From: Lysobacter prati | Lineage (GTDB): Bacteria; Pseudomonadota; Gammaproteobacteria; Xanthomonadales; Xanthomonadaceae | Length of the DNA stretch: 64,000 nt | Direction: 5' to 3' | Assembly: GCF_009765215.1 (NCBI RefSeq) | Contig: NZ_VLNV01000001.1 | Span: 248,001 to 312,000 of the forward strand | Shown: positions 1 through 7,847 of the stretch, in pieces | How positions within the stretch are numbered: position 1 is the first letter of the stretch | Layout of the letters: each line of letters begins with the position of its first letter | Notes under the pieces: generated by a model | What the model was told of the DNA's origin: nothing | Databases searched by the model: none | The model's input: only the letters and a program-made list of their open reading frames with translations | Made by a program: the position numbers and the translations under genes

Positions 1-506
1 ATGGTCTGGATCTGCGAACGCAGTTGCAGGCGCGCGTAATCGTAGAGCTGCGCTTCGGTCAGCGAGTCCGACGACAGCACCAGCATCAGTACCGGCGTGC
101 TGGAGACGTTGTTGCGGATCACCAGCGGCGGCGACGTGCCCGGCGGCATGCGCCTCAGGATGGTCTGCGATACCGCGGTGATCTGCCCCAGTGCACGGTC
201 CAGGCTCACCGTTGGCTGGAAGTCGATGCGCACGATGCTGGCACCGGTGAGCGACTCGGAGCGCACTTCCTTGAGGTCGTCGACGGTGTTCATGATCGCC
301 GCCTCCGAGAACGAGGTCAGCTTGGCCGCCATGTCCGCCGCCGGCAGGCCGTTGTACGTCCACACCAGGTTGACCGAGGGGATCCCGACTTCAGGCAGGA
401 TGTCGGTCGGCATGCGCCGGGTCGCCAGCGTGCCGAACAACAGGATCAGGATCGCGAGCACGCCGATGGTGTACCGGCGGCTCAGGGCGTATTGGACAAT
501 CCACAT
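1..506 (-). CDS. RND efflux transporter, inner-membrane subunit (N-terminal fragment)
   Basis: The window edge cuts this gene, leaving the first 168 or so residues of a protein that is usually about 1,030-1,060 residues long. It reads MWIVQYALSRRYTIGVLAILILLFG, then RMPTDILPEVGIPSVNLVW and later SVNLVWTYNGLPAADM, the N-terminal first membrane helix (about residues 10-28) and start of the porter domain of AcrB/MexB/MdtB-type proton-driven exporters. The family sits in the inner membrane and works with a periplasmic adaptor and an outer-membrane channel; neither is visible here. The ATG at 506-504 gives the typical compact N-terminus directly before the first helix. It is divergent from the AraC-type regulator at 736, which may control it, but the 229-base gap shows no clear operator. 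Substrate cannot be told from this part. Confidence 0.88.
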   Translation of the reverse strand, partial: MWIVQYALSRRYTIGVLAILILLFGTLATRRMPTDILPEVGIPSVNLVWTYNGLPAADMAAKLTSFSEAAIMNTVDDLKEVRSESLTGASIVRIDFQPTVSLDRALGQITAVSQTILRRMPPGTSPPLVIRNNVSSTPVLMLVLSSDSLTEAQLYDYARLQLRSQIQT

Positions 507-735
507 CTCGTGCGTCCCGTGGGGGTGGGGGCAGGTTCCGGCTTCCACGCCGACGGGCCGGCAGGCCTCGTCCGACGTAGCCAGATCCGTCCGCTTACGT
601 TAGGGGCTCATGCCTCACCAGCGGTAGTACATTGCTGCTTGAAAATTGCCTGATCCTGCAAATCGACCAGATCAGCACATTCCGCGCCCGGATTGCGTCG
701 ATAATTCCCATGTCAGGCCGGAAGGCGGGAACACC

Positions 736-1671
736 ATGAATCTCATTGCTTCCATGCCAGAAGTCACGCCCAGGAGCAGTTGTCCGAAGCTGGCCGAACT
801 GGCGGACCGGATTGCCCGATTGACGCCGGGCGACGGTATCCATGCCACCGCCATCGACGCCCTCAGCCTGGTCCGGATCAGCACGCCCACGGCCTGCACG
901 CCGGTGGTCTACGAACCGCGCCTGTGCATCGTCGCCCAGGGCAGCAAGGTCGCCATGCTCGACGGCCAGACGTATCACTACAACCCGCTCAATTACCTGG
1001 TGGTGTCAGTGACGTTGCCGGTATTCGGGCAGGTGGTGGAGGCCACGCCCGAGCATCCGTACCTGTGCCTGCGCCTGGACATCGACCCGGACGAAGTCGC
1101 CGGGCTGATCGCCGACACCGCCGACCAGGATTCGACGCAAGCGGGCGTGGACCCGGGCCTGTATGCGGCACGCGTCAACAGGCCGCTGATGGACGCGGTG
1201 TTGCGGCTGATGAGCCTGCTCGACACGCCCCGGGACCTGCCGGTGCTGGCGCCGATGGCGCAGCGCGAGATCCTCTACCGCGTATTGACCGGCGACCTCG
1301 GCCATCGCCTGCGCGCGATCGCCGCCACCGATGGCCGCTCGAGCCGCATCGCCCGCGCCGTGTCGACGCTGCGGCAACGCTACCTGCAGCCGCTGAGCAT
1401 CGACGAGCTGGCCAGCAGCGTGCACATGAGTACCTCGTCGTTCCACCACCAGTTCAAGGCGGTGACGACGATGTCGCCGTTGCAGTTCCAGAAGCACCTG
1501 CGCCTGCACGAGGCCCGCCGCCTGATGATGGCCGGTGGCATGGAAGCGATGAGCGCTGCGCGTCAGGTGGGCTACGAAAGCCCGTCGCAGTTCAGTCGTG
1601 AGTACAAGCGACTGTTCGGTGCGCCGCCGCGCTTCGAGGCCGGACGGGCGAGGGCGGTGCCGCAGGTCTGA
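736..1671 (+). CDS. AraC-family transcriptional regulator
   Basis: A 311-residue DNA-binding regulator. Residues about 45-190 form the AraC-type N-terminal cupin-like domain (PRLCIVAQGSKVAML, then LNYLVVSVTLPVFGQV), as in YqhC-like regulators. Residues about 210-305 carry the two helix-turn-helix motifs of the AraC family (LSIDELASSVHMSTSSFHHQF and AARQVGYESPSQFSREYKRLF). I chose the ATG at 736 because it follows a GAAGGCGGG stretch and because the upstream in-frame extension is low-complexity and unlike the family. It is divergent from the RND transporter fragment, so it may regulate that pump or an enzyme gene elsewhere. The inducer is unknown. Confidence 0.9.
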   Translation: MNLIASMPEVTPRSSCPKLAELADRIARLTPGDGIHATAIDALSLVRISTPTACTPVVYEPRLCIVAQGSKVAMLDGQTYHYNPLNYLVVSVTLPVFGQVVEATPEHPYLCLRLDIDPDEVAGLIADTADQDSTQAGVDPGLYAARVNRPLMDAVLRLMSLLDTPRDLPVLAPMAQREILYRVLTGDLGHRLRAIAATDGRSSRIARAVSTLRQRYLQPLSIDELASSVHMSTSSFHHQFKAVTTMSPLQFQKHLRLHEARRLMMAGGMEAMSAARQVGYESPSQFSREYKRLFGAPPRFEAGRARAVPQV

Positions 1672-1699
1672 TGACCCGGGGTTGATTCACACGACCGGC

Positions 1700-1969
1700 T
1701 TACACGTGCATCGAGACCAGCGAGGCGCGTAGTCCGGTTTCGTCGAACAGGCGCCGCAGGCGGCGCTCGACCTGGGAGAGATCCTCGAGTCCCGGTTGTG
1801 CATACAGCGAGTAGATCGGGCGGTTGTTGTCGGGATAACCGCCGGCCTTGCGACCCACGCTTACGTCCGGCGACTGGCACGCCCTGACCCAGATCGACTG
1901 CAGGGCCGTGGGGCTGATGCTCTGCCCGTTGCCGAGGGTGAAGCGGAAGATTGCAACCTGATGCTTCAT
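1700..1969 (-). CDS. Small conserved-looking hypothetical protein (89 aa)
   Basis: An 89-residue frame starting at an ATG preceded by GGCGGACACC. No signal peptide or membrane segment is visible. The protein has a Tyr/Pro-rich middle (GGYPDNNRPIYSLYAQPGL) and a charged C-terminal helix (EDLSQVERRLRRLFDETGL). I do not recognise a family. Codon use matches neighbouring genes (strong G/C at third positions), which favours a real gene over chance. It is convergent with the AraC regulator, 28 bases from its stop codon. No function is proposed. Confidence 0.55.
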   Translation of the reverse strand: MKHQVAIFRFTLGNGQSISPTALQSIWVRACQSPDVSVGRKAGGYPDNNRPIYSLYAQPGLEDLSQVERRLRRLFDETGLRASLVSMHV

Positions 1970-2376
1970 GGTGTCCGCCTCGATGGGGGTTGGCTGAGTA
2001 TGCGCTGTATGGCGAAGTCTGGGCGTGAACTTCGTCGATCTGTGCCGGGAACCAATCTCGCGGACCAGACTCGTCTGATCTCGCGGATGCGTCGCGACCG
2101 CGCGGAAACCGCGGGTTCGTCGCCATTCAAGCGCCGGGCGTTGAAGCCGCGTACCATGTCACTGCACACCGTTCCTGACGCGCCCCGCTCGACCGCTCTC
2201 CAGTCGCCCGCTGCGCTCCCCATGCGATCTCGCCGCCCATGCAAGGCCGGCGCCCCCTGAGATTTCCTCTTGTCCTTCAGCACCAAGCTCACGGCCGACG
2301 TGGGACGGCGCCATTGCCGCCTGCGCGCATTTCCCGACAGCCAGCCACCAGCTGCCGTCGCCCCGGGTCGTGCCTG
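1970..2376. other. 407-base intergenic stretch without a convincing gene
   Basis: This lies between the divergent 89-aa gene and the YkgJ-type gene. Overlapping open frames on both strands are Arg/Pro-rich with no recognisable domain and look like high-GC chance frames. No tRNA, strong terminator or clear -35/-10 pair was found. It presumably holds the two divergent promoters. Confidence 0.5.
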
Positions 2377-2703
2377 ATGGGCGAGAAGCGCTCGGAAGTT
2401 TCGTGCAGCCGTTGCGACGCCGTGTGCTGTCGCCTGACGGTCGTGCTGATGCCCGAAGACGACGTGCCCAGGCACATGGTGGAGCGTCTTGCCGATGGCC
2501 CCGAGGTTATGGCGCGCGACGAGGAAGGCTGGTGCGTCGCGGTCGACCACAGCCGCATGTGCTGCAGCATCTACGATCAGCGTCCCGGGGTCTGTCGCAA
2601 GTTCGCCATGGGCAGCGCCTACTGCCGCTCCGAGCGCGCGGCCTACCGCGAAATGCAGGCCCAGGCGATTCCGCTGGCGCTGATCGACGAACCGCGGCGC
2701 TGA
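2377..2703 (+). CDS. YkgJ-family zinc/iron-chelating cysteine-cluster protein
   Basis: A 108-residue cytosolic protein beginning MGEKRSEVSCSRCDAVCC. The N-terminal CxxCxxxCC cluster (C10, C13, C17, C18), with later cysteines in CVAVDHSRMCCSIYDQRPGVCRKF, is the signature of the YkgJ/CxxCxxCC family, thought to hold a metal ion. The ATG at 2377 places the first cysteine at residue 10, as is usual. A longer in-frame extension to 2239 is Arg/Pro-rich and unlikely. Biochemical function is not established for the family. Downstream lies only the VOC remnant at 2722-2859. Confidence 0.82.
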   Translation: MGEKRSEVSCSRCDAVCCRLTVVLMPEDDVPRHMVERLADGPEVMARDEEGWCVAVDHSRMCCSIYDQRPGVCRKFAMGSAYCRSERAAYREMQAQAIPLALIDEPRR

Positions 2704-2721
2704 GCGTGCCGTTGTATCGCG

Positions 2722-2859
2722 CGTGACGCGAAGGCGACGCCGGTGTACGTCAACGATGGGCTGACCTTCGACTTCGATCAGTGGAGCGAGCCATTCCCGC
2801 TGATCCACTATTGCTTCCGCGTTGGCGAAGTTGAATTCGCCACCAGTGGGAAATGCTGA
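2722..2859 (+). pseudogene. Decayed remnant of a VOC/glyoxalase-fold gene
   Basis: Reading from 2722 gives RDAKATPVYVNDGLTFDFDQ and then WSEPFPLIHYCFRVGEVEFA, ending at a stop at 2857-2859. This resembles the internal part of small VOC-superfamily proteins: an ARDK strand near the start, then xxVxVNDxLTLDFD and HHYCFRVSExEFD. The residues normally lying between the ARDK segment and VNDxLTLDFD appear to be missing, there is no start codon, and the conserved C-terminal half (usually a further 50 or more residues) is absent. I read it as the leftover of a deleted gene. The family call is by eye from a 45-residue stretch. Confidence 0.5.
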
Positions 2860-2909
2860 CGGTCAGCTACGCTCGCGCGCCATGAAATCGATTGATCTCC
2901 GGCAAGCGC

Positions 2910-3659
2910 TCATGCGCACCAGTGCACCTGCAGTCGGGTGCCATGGATGCTGTCCAATGCGGTCAGCACCGGCCAGCGGGCGTGGTTGCCATCGGCCAGC
3001 GCCTGCGTGAACACCCCGCGCTTGCGGGCGCCGCGGATCAGCAGCATTCGGGCCGGAACCCTTGCCATGCCGTGCGGCGTCAGGCTGATCCGGCGCGGCC
3101 ATTGGCGCGCACCCGGACAACCGGTGGCGTCCACGGCAACATAGTCGTTGCGGCTGGCAAACACGCGGTCCAGATCGCCCATGCCGGGGAACAGCGATGC
3201 AACGTGGCCGTCGTCGCCCATGCCCAGCACCGCGACGCAGGGCCGGACCTTGGCAAAGGCATTGGCGCCGGCAACCACTTCCTCGATCGACTTGCCGGCG
3301 CGGGTCATCGGTTCGAAATGCGCGGCCGCGGCCTGATGCTGCAGCAGGTTCGTACGCACCAGGTGCGCATTGCTGTCGAGGTCCTGCGGCTGCAGCCAGC
3401 GTTCGTCGACCAGGCCGACGTTGACCCGGTCCCAGTCCAGCGGCGCTTTCGACAAGGCGCGGTACACCGGAGCGGGCGTGGTGCCGCCCGACAGCAGCAG
3501 GCGCACCCGCGGATGCGTAGTCAGCTCACGCCGCAGTTCCGCAGCAACGGACACCGCGACCGCCCAGGTCCAGACGTCCTGATTGGCATGGACGTGCAGG
3601 TCGTGGCGCGATTGCGGATGCATCGCCATGGCGGGTTCGTGCGAGCGTTCGGCAGCCAT
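2910..3659 (-). CDS. pgl: 6-phosphogluconolactonase
   Basis: A 249-residue enzyme that hydrolyses 6-phosphogluconolactone to 6-phosphogluconate, the second step of the oxidative pentose-phosphate and Entner-Doudoroff routes. Family motifs are in order: LLLSGGTTPAPVYRAL (about 54-69), VNVGLVDERWL (about 79-89) and LGMGDDGHVASLFPG (about 144-158). Length fits the DevB-type Pgl family (230-260). It lies 24 bases downstream of glucokinase on the same strand and is almost certainly co-transcribed with it. The start is uncertain: the ATG at 3659 gives the longest plausible form, while an internal start at the MAMHPQ segment is also possible. Confidence 0.92.
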   Translation of the reverse strand: MAAERSHEPAMAMHPQSRHDLHVHANQDVWTWAVAVSVAAELRRELTTHPRVRLLLSGGTTPAPVYRALSKAPLDWDRVNVGLVDERWLQPQDLDSNAHLVRTNLLQHQAAAAHFEPMTRAGKSIEEVVAGANAFAKVRPCVAVLGMGDDGHVASLFPGMGDLDRVFASRNDYVAVDATGCPGARQWPRRISLTPHGMARVPARMLLIRGARKRGVFTQALADGNHARWPVLTALDSIHGTRLQVHWCA

Positions 3660-3683
3660 CGCTCGATACTGGCACAGCGCACT

Positions 3684-4691
3684 TCAAGGACGCGTGTGCT
3701 GCGCCAGGGCTGCGGCACCGAGCAGGCCGGGTTGCGGATGGATCACCGCCAGGGTCGGGATGCGCGCCATCACGGCCGAGAACCGGCCCTTGTGCTCGAA
3801 GCGCTGGCGGAAGCCCGAATGCGCGATCGCCGACAGCATCTTCGGCACCAGGCCGCCGGTCAGGAAGACGCCGTCCCATGCGCCCAGCGTCAGCACCAGG
3901 TCGCCGGCGGCGGCCCCGAACACGGCGCAGAAGATGTCGATGGTGCGCAGGCTGCGCGGGTCGCCCTCACGCGCACGGGCGGTGATGTCGGCCGGCTTGA
4001 GCGGGCCGGGGTCTTCGCCGGCGATGGCGCTCAGTGCCCGATGCAGATTGACCAGGCCCATGCCGCTGACCAGTCGCTCGTTGGACACCCGGCCGAACTC
4101 GCCCGACAGGTGCTGCAGGATCTCGATTTCTTCCGGCGTGTTGGGCGCGAAGCTGACGTGGCCGCCTTCGGTCTGCAGCGGGTAGTAACGACCGTCGCGG
4201 CGCAACAGGCCGCCCACGCCCAGGCCAGTGCCGGCGCCGATCACGGCGAAGGTGCGGTCGGCATCGTCGTGGCCGTCCCAGCCGGCAGCACCCAGGGCCA
4301 CCACGTCCTCTACCTGGAGCAGGGACGCTCCCATCGCCTGTGCGGCGAAATCATTGACCAGTTCGACCGCTTCCAGGCCCAGCGCATCGCGCGTGCGCGC
4401 TGCCGAGATCACCCACGGGTGGTTGGTGATGCGGGCTTCATCGCCGTCGACCCGGCCGGCCACGGCGAACACGCCGGTACGCGGATTGGCGCCGGTGGTG
4501 TCGAGGTAATGGCGGGCGGCGTCGGCCAGCGACGGGAACTGCGTAACGGAAAATTCGCGCACGCTCTCGGTGAGCAGCGGCGTGCGGCTGTCCTGGCGGG
4601 CCAGGGCGAAGCGGGCGTTGGTGCCGCCGATATCGGCGAGCAGGGCGTCGGCTGCCGGATCAATTGCTGCCGGGGACTGGGAAACACTCAA
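3684..4691 (-). CDS. glk: Glucokinase
   Basis: A 335-residue ATP-dependent glucokinase (glucose to glucose-6-phosphate). The N-terminal phosphate-binding motif LLADIGGTNARFAL lies at 17-30, with further family motifs EAVELVNDFAAQAMG and VIGAGTGLGVGGLL. It resembles the E. coli-type Glk family (about 320 residues) rather than the ROK family. The apparent start is TTG at 4691, since an in-frame stop lies two codons upstream and no ATG or GTG precedes the IGGTN motif at a sensible distance. It sits between beta-glucosidase upstream and pgl downstream, so the three would convert cellobiose-type disaccharides to 6-phosphogluconate together with a G6P dehydrogenase not seen here. Confidence 0.93.
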   Translation of the reverse strand: MSVSQSPAAIDPAADALLADIGGTNARFALARQDSRTPLLTESVREFSVTQFPSLADAARHYLDTTGANPRTGVFAVAGRVDGDEARITNHPWVISAARTRDALGLEAVELVNDFAAQAMGASLLQVEDVVALGAAGWDGHDDADRTFAVIGAGTGLGVGGLLRRDGRYYPLQTEGGHVSFAPNTPEEIEILQHLSGEFGRVSNERLVSGMGLVNLHRALSAIAGEDPGPLKPADITARAREGDPRSLRTIDIFCAVFGAAAGDLVLTLGAWDGVFLTGGLVPKMLSAIAHSGFRQRFEHKGRFSAVMARIPTLAVIHPQPGLLGAAALAQHTRP

Positions 4692-4817
4692 GGATCACCA
4701 CCGCACGATCGGATTGCAGACGAACCGGCGCACTGTCGAGCCCGGGCTGCCGGCAGCGTAATGCAGTCCCGGGGCGATGTCTTGCGGGCGGGGCCGGCGG
4801 CGAATGATTTGTCCGGA

Positions 4818-4831
4818 TGTAAACGAAATCA
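4818..4831. promoter_or_regulatory. Imperfect LacI-type operator candidate upstream of glk
   Basis: TGTAAACGAAATCA matches TGnAAnCGnTTnCA except that the second TT is AA. It lies in the 167-base gap between the beta-glucosidase stop and the glucokinase start, 127 bases before glk. It is weaker than the site at 6291 and may be chance. Confidence 0.25.
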
Positions 4832-4858
4832 GCGCCGCCGACGCAGGGACAGTACCCG

Positions 4859-6253
4859 TCAGTAGGGTAGTGGCTCGGCGAGCTTGCGCCCGTGCGAGGC
4901 GATCACCTGCGAGTACCAAAGCGCGCTGTCCTTCGGCGTGCGCTCCAGGGTGCCGTAGTTGACATGGATCATGCCGAAACGCTTGGAATAGCCGAGCGAC
5001 CATTCCAGGTTGTCCATCAGCGACCACAGCATGTAGCCGCGGATGTCGACGCCGGCCTGGATCGCATCGTGGATGGCACTGAGGTGCTTGCGCAGGTAAT
5101 CCATGCGCAGCGGGTCGCGCACGCGACGCTCGCCCGACACCGGATCGACGTCGGCCGTGGGCGGATCGAAGAACGCCGCGCCGTTCTCGGTGATGTAGAC
5201 CGGCAGGTCGCCATAGGTTTGCTTGAACCACAGCAGCAGGTCGGTCAGGCCCTGCGGGAACACTTCCCAGCCGGTCTCGGTGTAGGTGCCCAGCGGCTGC
5301 CTGACGACGGCGGTGTTGAGCGGGTAGCTCTTCGCATCCTGCGTGACGCTTCGGGTGTAGTAGTTGATGCCGACGAAATCGAGCGGCTGCTTGATCAGCT
5401 CGAAGTCCTCGGCCGGCCAGTCCGGCCACGCCTCGCCGAAGATTTCCTTGAGCTCGGGCGGGTAGTGGCCGAGCAGGGCGGGGTGCAGGTACTGCTCGTT
5501 CATGTAGGCGTGGGCGCGACGCACCGCAGCCTGGTCCGCGGCCGAATCGCTGGCGGCGTACTTGGGCTCGATGTTCACCACCAGGCCGATCTCGTGCTTG
5601 CCGATCTCGCGGTAGGCCTTGACCGCCGCGCCATGCGCGCGCATCAGGTTGTGTGACGCGATCGGAGCTTCGAACTTGCTGCGATGCCCCGGCGCGAGCG
5701 CGCCGTGCAGATAGCCGCCGTCGGTGACGACCCACGGCTCGTTGTGGGTCACCCACTTCTTCACCCGGCCATCGAGCGCGCGGTACATGACCGAGGCGTA
5801 TTCGGCGAACCAGTCGGCGATCTCGCGGTTGAGCCAGCCACCGCGATCGTCGAGCGCCGCCGGCAGGTCCCAATGGAACAGCGTCAGCAGCGGTTCGATG
5901 TCGTTGGCGAGCAGTTCGTCGACCAGGTTCGAATAGAAATCCAGGCCTTTCTGGTTCACCCGGCCGGTGCCCTCGGGCAGGATCCGCGACCACGACACGC
6001 TGAAGCGGTAAGCCTTCAGGCCGAGTTTGCGCATCAGCTGGACGTCGTCGCGCCAGCGGTTGTAGTGGTCGCAGGCGACGTCGCCGGTGTCGCCGTTGAG
6101 CATCATCCCCGGGGTATGGGCGAAGCGCGTCCAGATGCTCGGGCCGGCGCCGTCGGCCATCGGCGAGCCTTCGATCTGGTGGGCGGCGGTGGCGGCACCC
6201 CAGAGGAAGCCTTCGGGGAATCCAAACTGGTCGGCGCCTGGTGCTCGGCTCAT
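4859..6253 (-). CDS. Glycoside hydrolase family 1 beta-glucosidase
   Basis: A 464-residue family 1 glycosidase that cleaves beta-glucosides such as cellobiose. Catalytic residues are visible: acid/base E172 in the THNEPW motif and nucleophile E356 in YITENGA. The N-terminal FPEGFLWGAATAAHQIEG (12-29) is the family signature. There is no signal peptide, so it acts in the cytoplasm on imported sugar. I took the ATG at 6253 (MSRAPGADQFGFPEG); an upstream extension to 6355 would read through the operator and is unlikely. It leads a run with glk and pgl and is divergent from the sugar ABC ATPase. A LacI-type palindrome sits 38 bases before its start. Confidence 0.95.
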   Translation of the reverse strand: MSRAPGADQFGFPEGFLWGAATAAHQIEGSPMADGAGPSIWTRFAHTPGMMLNGDTGDVACDHYNRWRDDVQLMRKLGLKAYRFSVSWSRILPEGTGRVNQKGLDFYSNLVDELLANDIEPLLTLFHWDLPAALDDRGGWLNREIADWFAEYASVMYRALDGRVKKWVTHNEPWVVTDGGYLHGALAPGHRSKFEAPIASHNLMRAHGAAVKAYREIGKHEIGLVVNIEPKYAASDSAADQAAVRRAHAYMNEQYLHPALLGHYPPELKEIFGEAWPDWPAEDFELIKQPLDFVGINYYTRSVTQDAKSYPLNTAVVRQPLGTYTETGWEVFPQGLTDLLLWFKQTYGDLPVYITENGAAFFDPPTADVDPVSGERRVRDPLRMDYLRKHLSAIHDAIQAGVDIRGYMLWSLMDNLEWSLGYSKRFGMIHVNYGTLERTPKDSALWYSQVIASHGRKLAEPLPY

Positions 6254-6290
6254 CGGCTCGGTCTCGGGGGAGATTGACTGTGGATAGGCG

Positions 6291-6304
6291 TGAAAACGGT
6301 TACA
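6291..6304. promoter_or_regulatory. LacI-family operator between beta-glucosidase and ABC ATPase
   Basis: TGAAAACGGTTACA fits the LacI/GalR-family consensus TGnAAnCGnTTnCA at every fixed position and has the central CG of that class. It lies in the divergent gap, 38 bases from the beta-glucosidase start and 145 from the ugpC start. Consensus fit is seen directly; the regulator is not in this window. Confidence 0.7.
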
Positions 6305-6448
6305 TGGCAGGATAGCCGACGGCGGTGCCCATTGGGAACCATCGGTCGCGATCAATCAACGCTCCTGCCAGCTGGATCACGTCAACTGGCAAAGCGACCG
6401 GCGAAAGTGAAACGATCCCCATGCCACGGGGACGGCTCTGGAGAATTC

Positions 6449-7546
6449 ATGGCGAAGGTCACGCTGGATCGTCTGCGCAAGGTCTATCCCAACGGCTTTG
6501 TCGGCGTCGACGATGCGAGCTTCGAAATTGCCGACGGCGAATTGCTGGTGCTGGTGGGCCCGTCGGGCTGCGGCAAGTCGACGCTGTTGCGGATGATCGC
6601 CGGCCTGGAGCAGATCAGCAGCGGCGAGCTGCGCATCGGCGAGCGCCTGGTCAACGAGGTGGCGCCGAAGGATCGCGACATCGCGATGGTGTTCCAGAGC
6701 TATGCGCTGTACCCGCACATGAGCGTGGCCGAGAACCTCGGCTTCGGCTTGAAGCTGCGCGGCACCGCCAAGGCCGAGATCGAACGCCGCGTGCGCGAGG
6801 CCGCGGGCATGCTCGAACTGGAGTCGCTGCTCGATCGCAAGCCTGCGGCACTGTCGGGCGGCCAGCGCCAACGTGTCGCGCTGGGGCGCGCGCTGGTGCG
6901 GCAACCGCAGGTGTTCCTGCTCGACGAACCGCTGTCGAATCTCGACGCCAAGCTGCGCGCATCCACGCGCGTGGAGATCTCGCGACTGCACCGGCAGTTG
7001 GGCACAACGATGGTCTATGTCACCCATGACCAGATCGAAGCGATGACCCTGGGCCAGCGCATCGTCGTGCTCGACAAGGGGTGCATCCAGCAGATCGATA
7101 CGCCGATGGGGTTGTACAGCCGGCCGGCCAACCTGTTCGTGGCGACGTTCCTGGGCAGCCCGAAGATGAACCTGCTGCGGGGCGAGGTCGTCGAAACAGA
7201 CGGCCTGAAACTGCGGATGGGCGACGGCGTGGAGCTGCCGTTGCGGCCGGACGCCGACCTGGTCGAGCGCGTGCGCGCTTATCTCGGCAGGCAGCTGACG
7301 GTCGGGCTGCGTCCCGAGGACATGTCCTTGGCGCAGGCCGGGCCCGGGCACCTGGCCGCAATGGTCGAGGCGGTCGAGCCCGTCGGCAACGAGGCCTTCC
7401 TCGACCTGGACTGCGGCGGCAGCGACCTGATCCTGCGGGTGCCGCCGCGGGGCCTGCCCAAGGTTGGGGATACGGTGTACCTGGGGTATCAGGCCGAGCA
7501 GATGCATTACTTCGACCAAGAAAGCGGAGCCAGCCTGAGGGCTTAG
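6449..7546 (+). CDS. ugpC: Sugar ABC transporter ATP-binding protein, UgpC/MsmK type
   Basis: A 365-residue ATPase that would energise a carbohydrate ABC importer. Visible features are Walker A GPSGCGKST (37-45), the Q-loop in AMVFQSYALYPHMSVAENL, signature LSGGQRQRVALGRALVR, Walker B VFLLDEPLSNLDAKLR, H-loop YVTHDQIEAMTLG, and a C-terminal TOBE/MalK-like regulatory domain (about 240-365). The ATG at 6449 follows GGAGAATTC. No permease or binding-protein gene is next to it, as often seen for MsmK-like ATPases that serve several sugar importers. It is divergent from the beta-glucosidase, which suggests uptake of beta-glucosides. The symbol denotes the family; the actual substrate is unproven. 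Confidence 0.9.
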   Translation: MAKVTLDRLRKVYPNGFVGVDDASFEIADGELLVLVGPSGCGKSTLLRMIAGLEQISSGELRIGERLVNEVAPKDRDIAMVFQSYALYPHMSVAENLGFGLKLRGTAKAEIERRVREAAGMLELESLLDRKPAALSGGQRQRVALGRALVRQPQVFLLDEPLSNLDAKLRASTRVEISRLHRQLGTTMVYVTHDQIEAMTLGQRIVVLDKGCIQQIDTPMGLYSRPANLFVATFLGSPKMNLLRGEVVETDGLKLRMGDGVELPLRPDADLVERVRAYLGRQLTVGLRPEDMSLAQAGPGHLAAMVEAVEPVGNEAFLDLDCGGSDLILRVPPRGLPKVGDTVYLGYQAEQMHYFDQESGASLRA

Positions 7547-7550
7547 CTTC

Positions 7551-7695
7551 CCCCTCTCCCTGGCGCGGTGCGCCTGTCCCTCTCCCACAAGGGGAGAGGG
7601 CAACGCGGACCCCAGACCGCTTAACGTCGACTCCTCACTGCTCCCTCTCCCCTTGTGGGAGAGGGACAGGCCGCGAACGCGGCCAGGGAGAGGGG
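7551..7695. repeat. Long inverted repeat (REP/BIME-like) downstream of ugpC
   Basis: The arm at 7551-7600 (CCCCTCTCCCTGGCGCGG ... ACAAGGGGAGAGGG) is repeated in inverted orientation at 7643-7695 with small differences, separated by about 42 bases. Each arm also folds on itself through CCCTCTCCC...GGGAGAGGG. This is a paired REP-type element between ugpC and smc; it may act as a transcription stop or mRNA stabiliser. It accounts for about half of the 301-base gap at 7547-7847. Confidence 0.8.
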
Positions 7696-7715
7696 TTGCA
7701 GCGTTCCCGGCCCGC

Positions 7716-7791
7716 TATACTCCCTGTGAAGACACGGCTCACAAGTCGTGTGCCTCCTATGAGAATCAATGGCTTGGGAGGCAAATATAAT
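7716..7791 (+). promoter_or_regulatory. Possible smc promoter elements
   Basis: Two -10-like boxes precede smc: TATACT at 7716-7721 and TATAAT at 7786-7791 (57 bases before the start codon). Neither has a convincing -35 at 16-18 bases. They are offered as candidates only. Confidence 0.3.
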
Positions 7792-7847
7792 CCCAGTCGG
7801 TAATCACGGCCGCGTTCCGCCACGCCGCCAAGAGGCAACCCAGCCGC

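Noticed and set aside
1966-2808. A 280-residue minus-strand frame overlapping the YkgJ gene
   Set aside because: Arg/Pro/His-rich without motif; the plus strand carries the cysteine-cluster protein there.
2892-4865. A 657-residue plus-strand open frame antisense to pgl and glk
   Set aside because: It is low-complexity, Gln/His/Ala/Arg-rich and mirrors two well-conserved genes on the other strand; high-GC antisense shadow.
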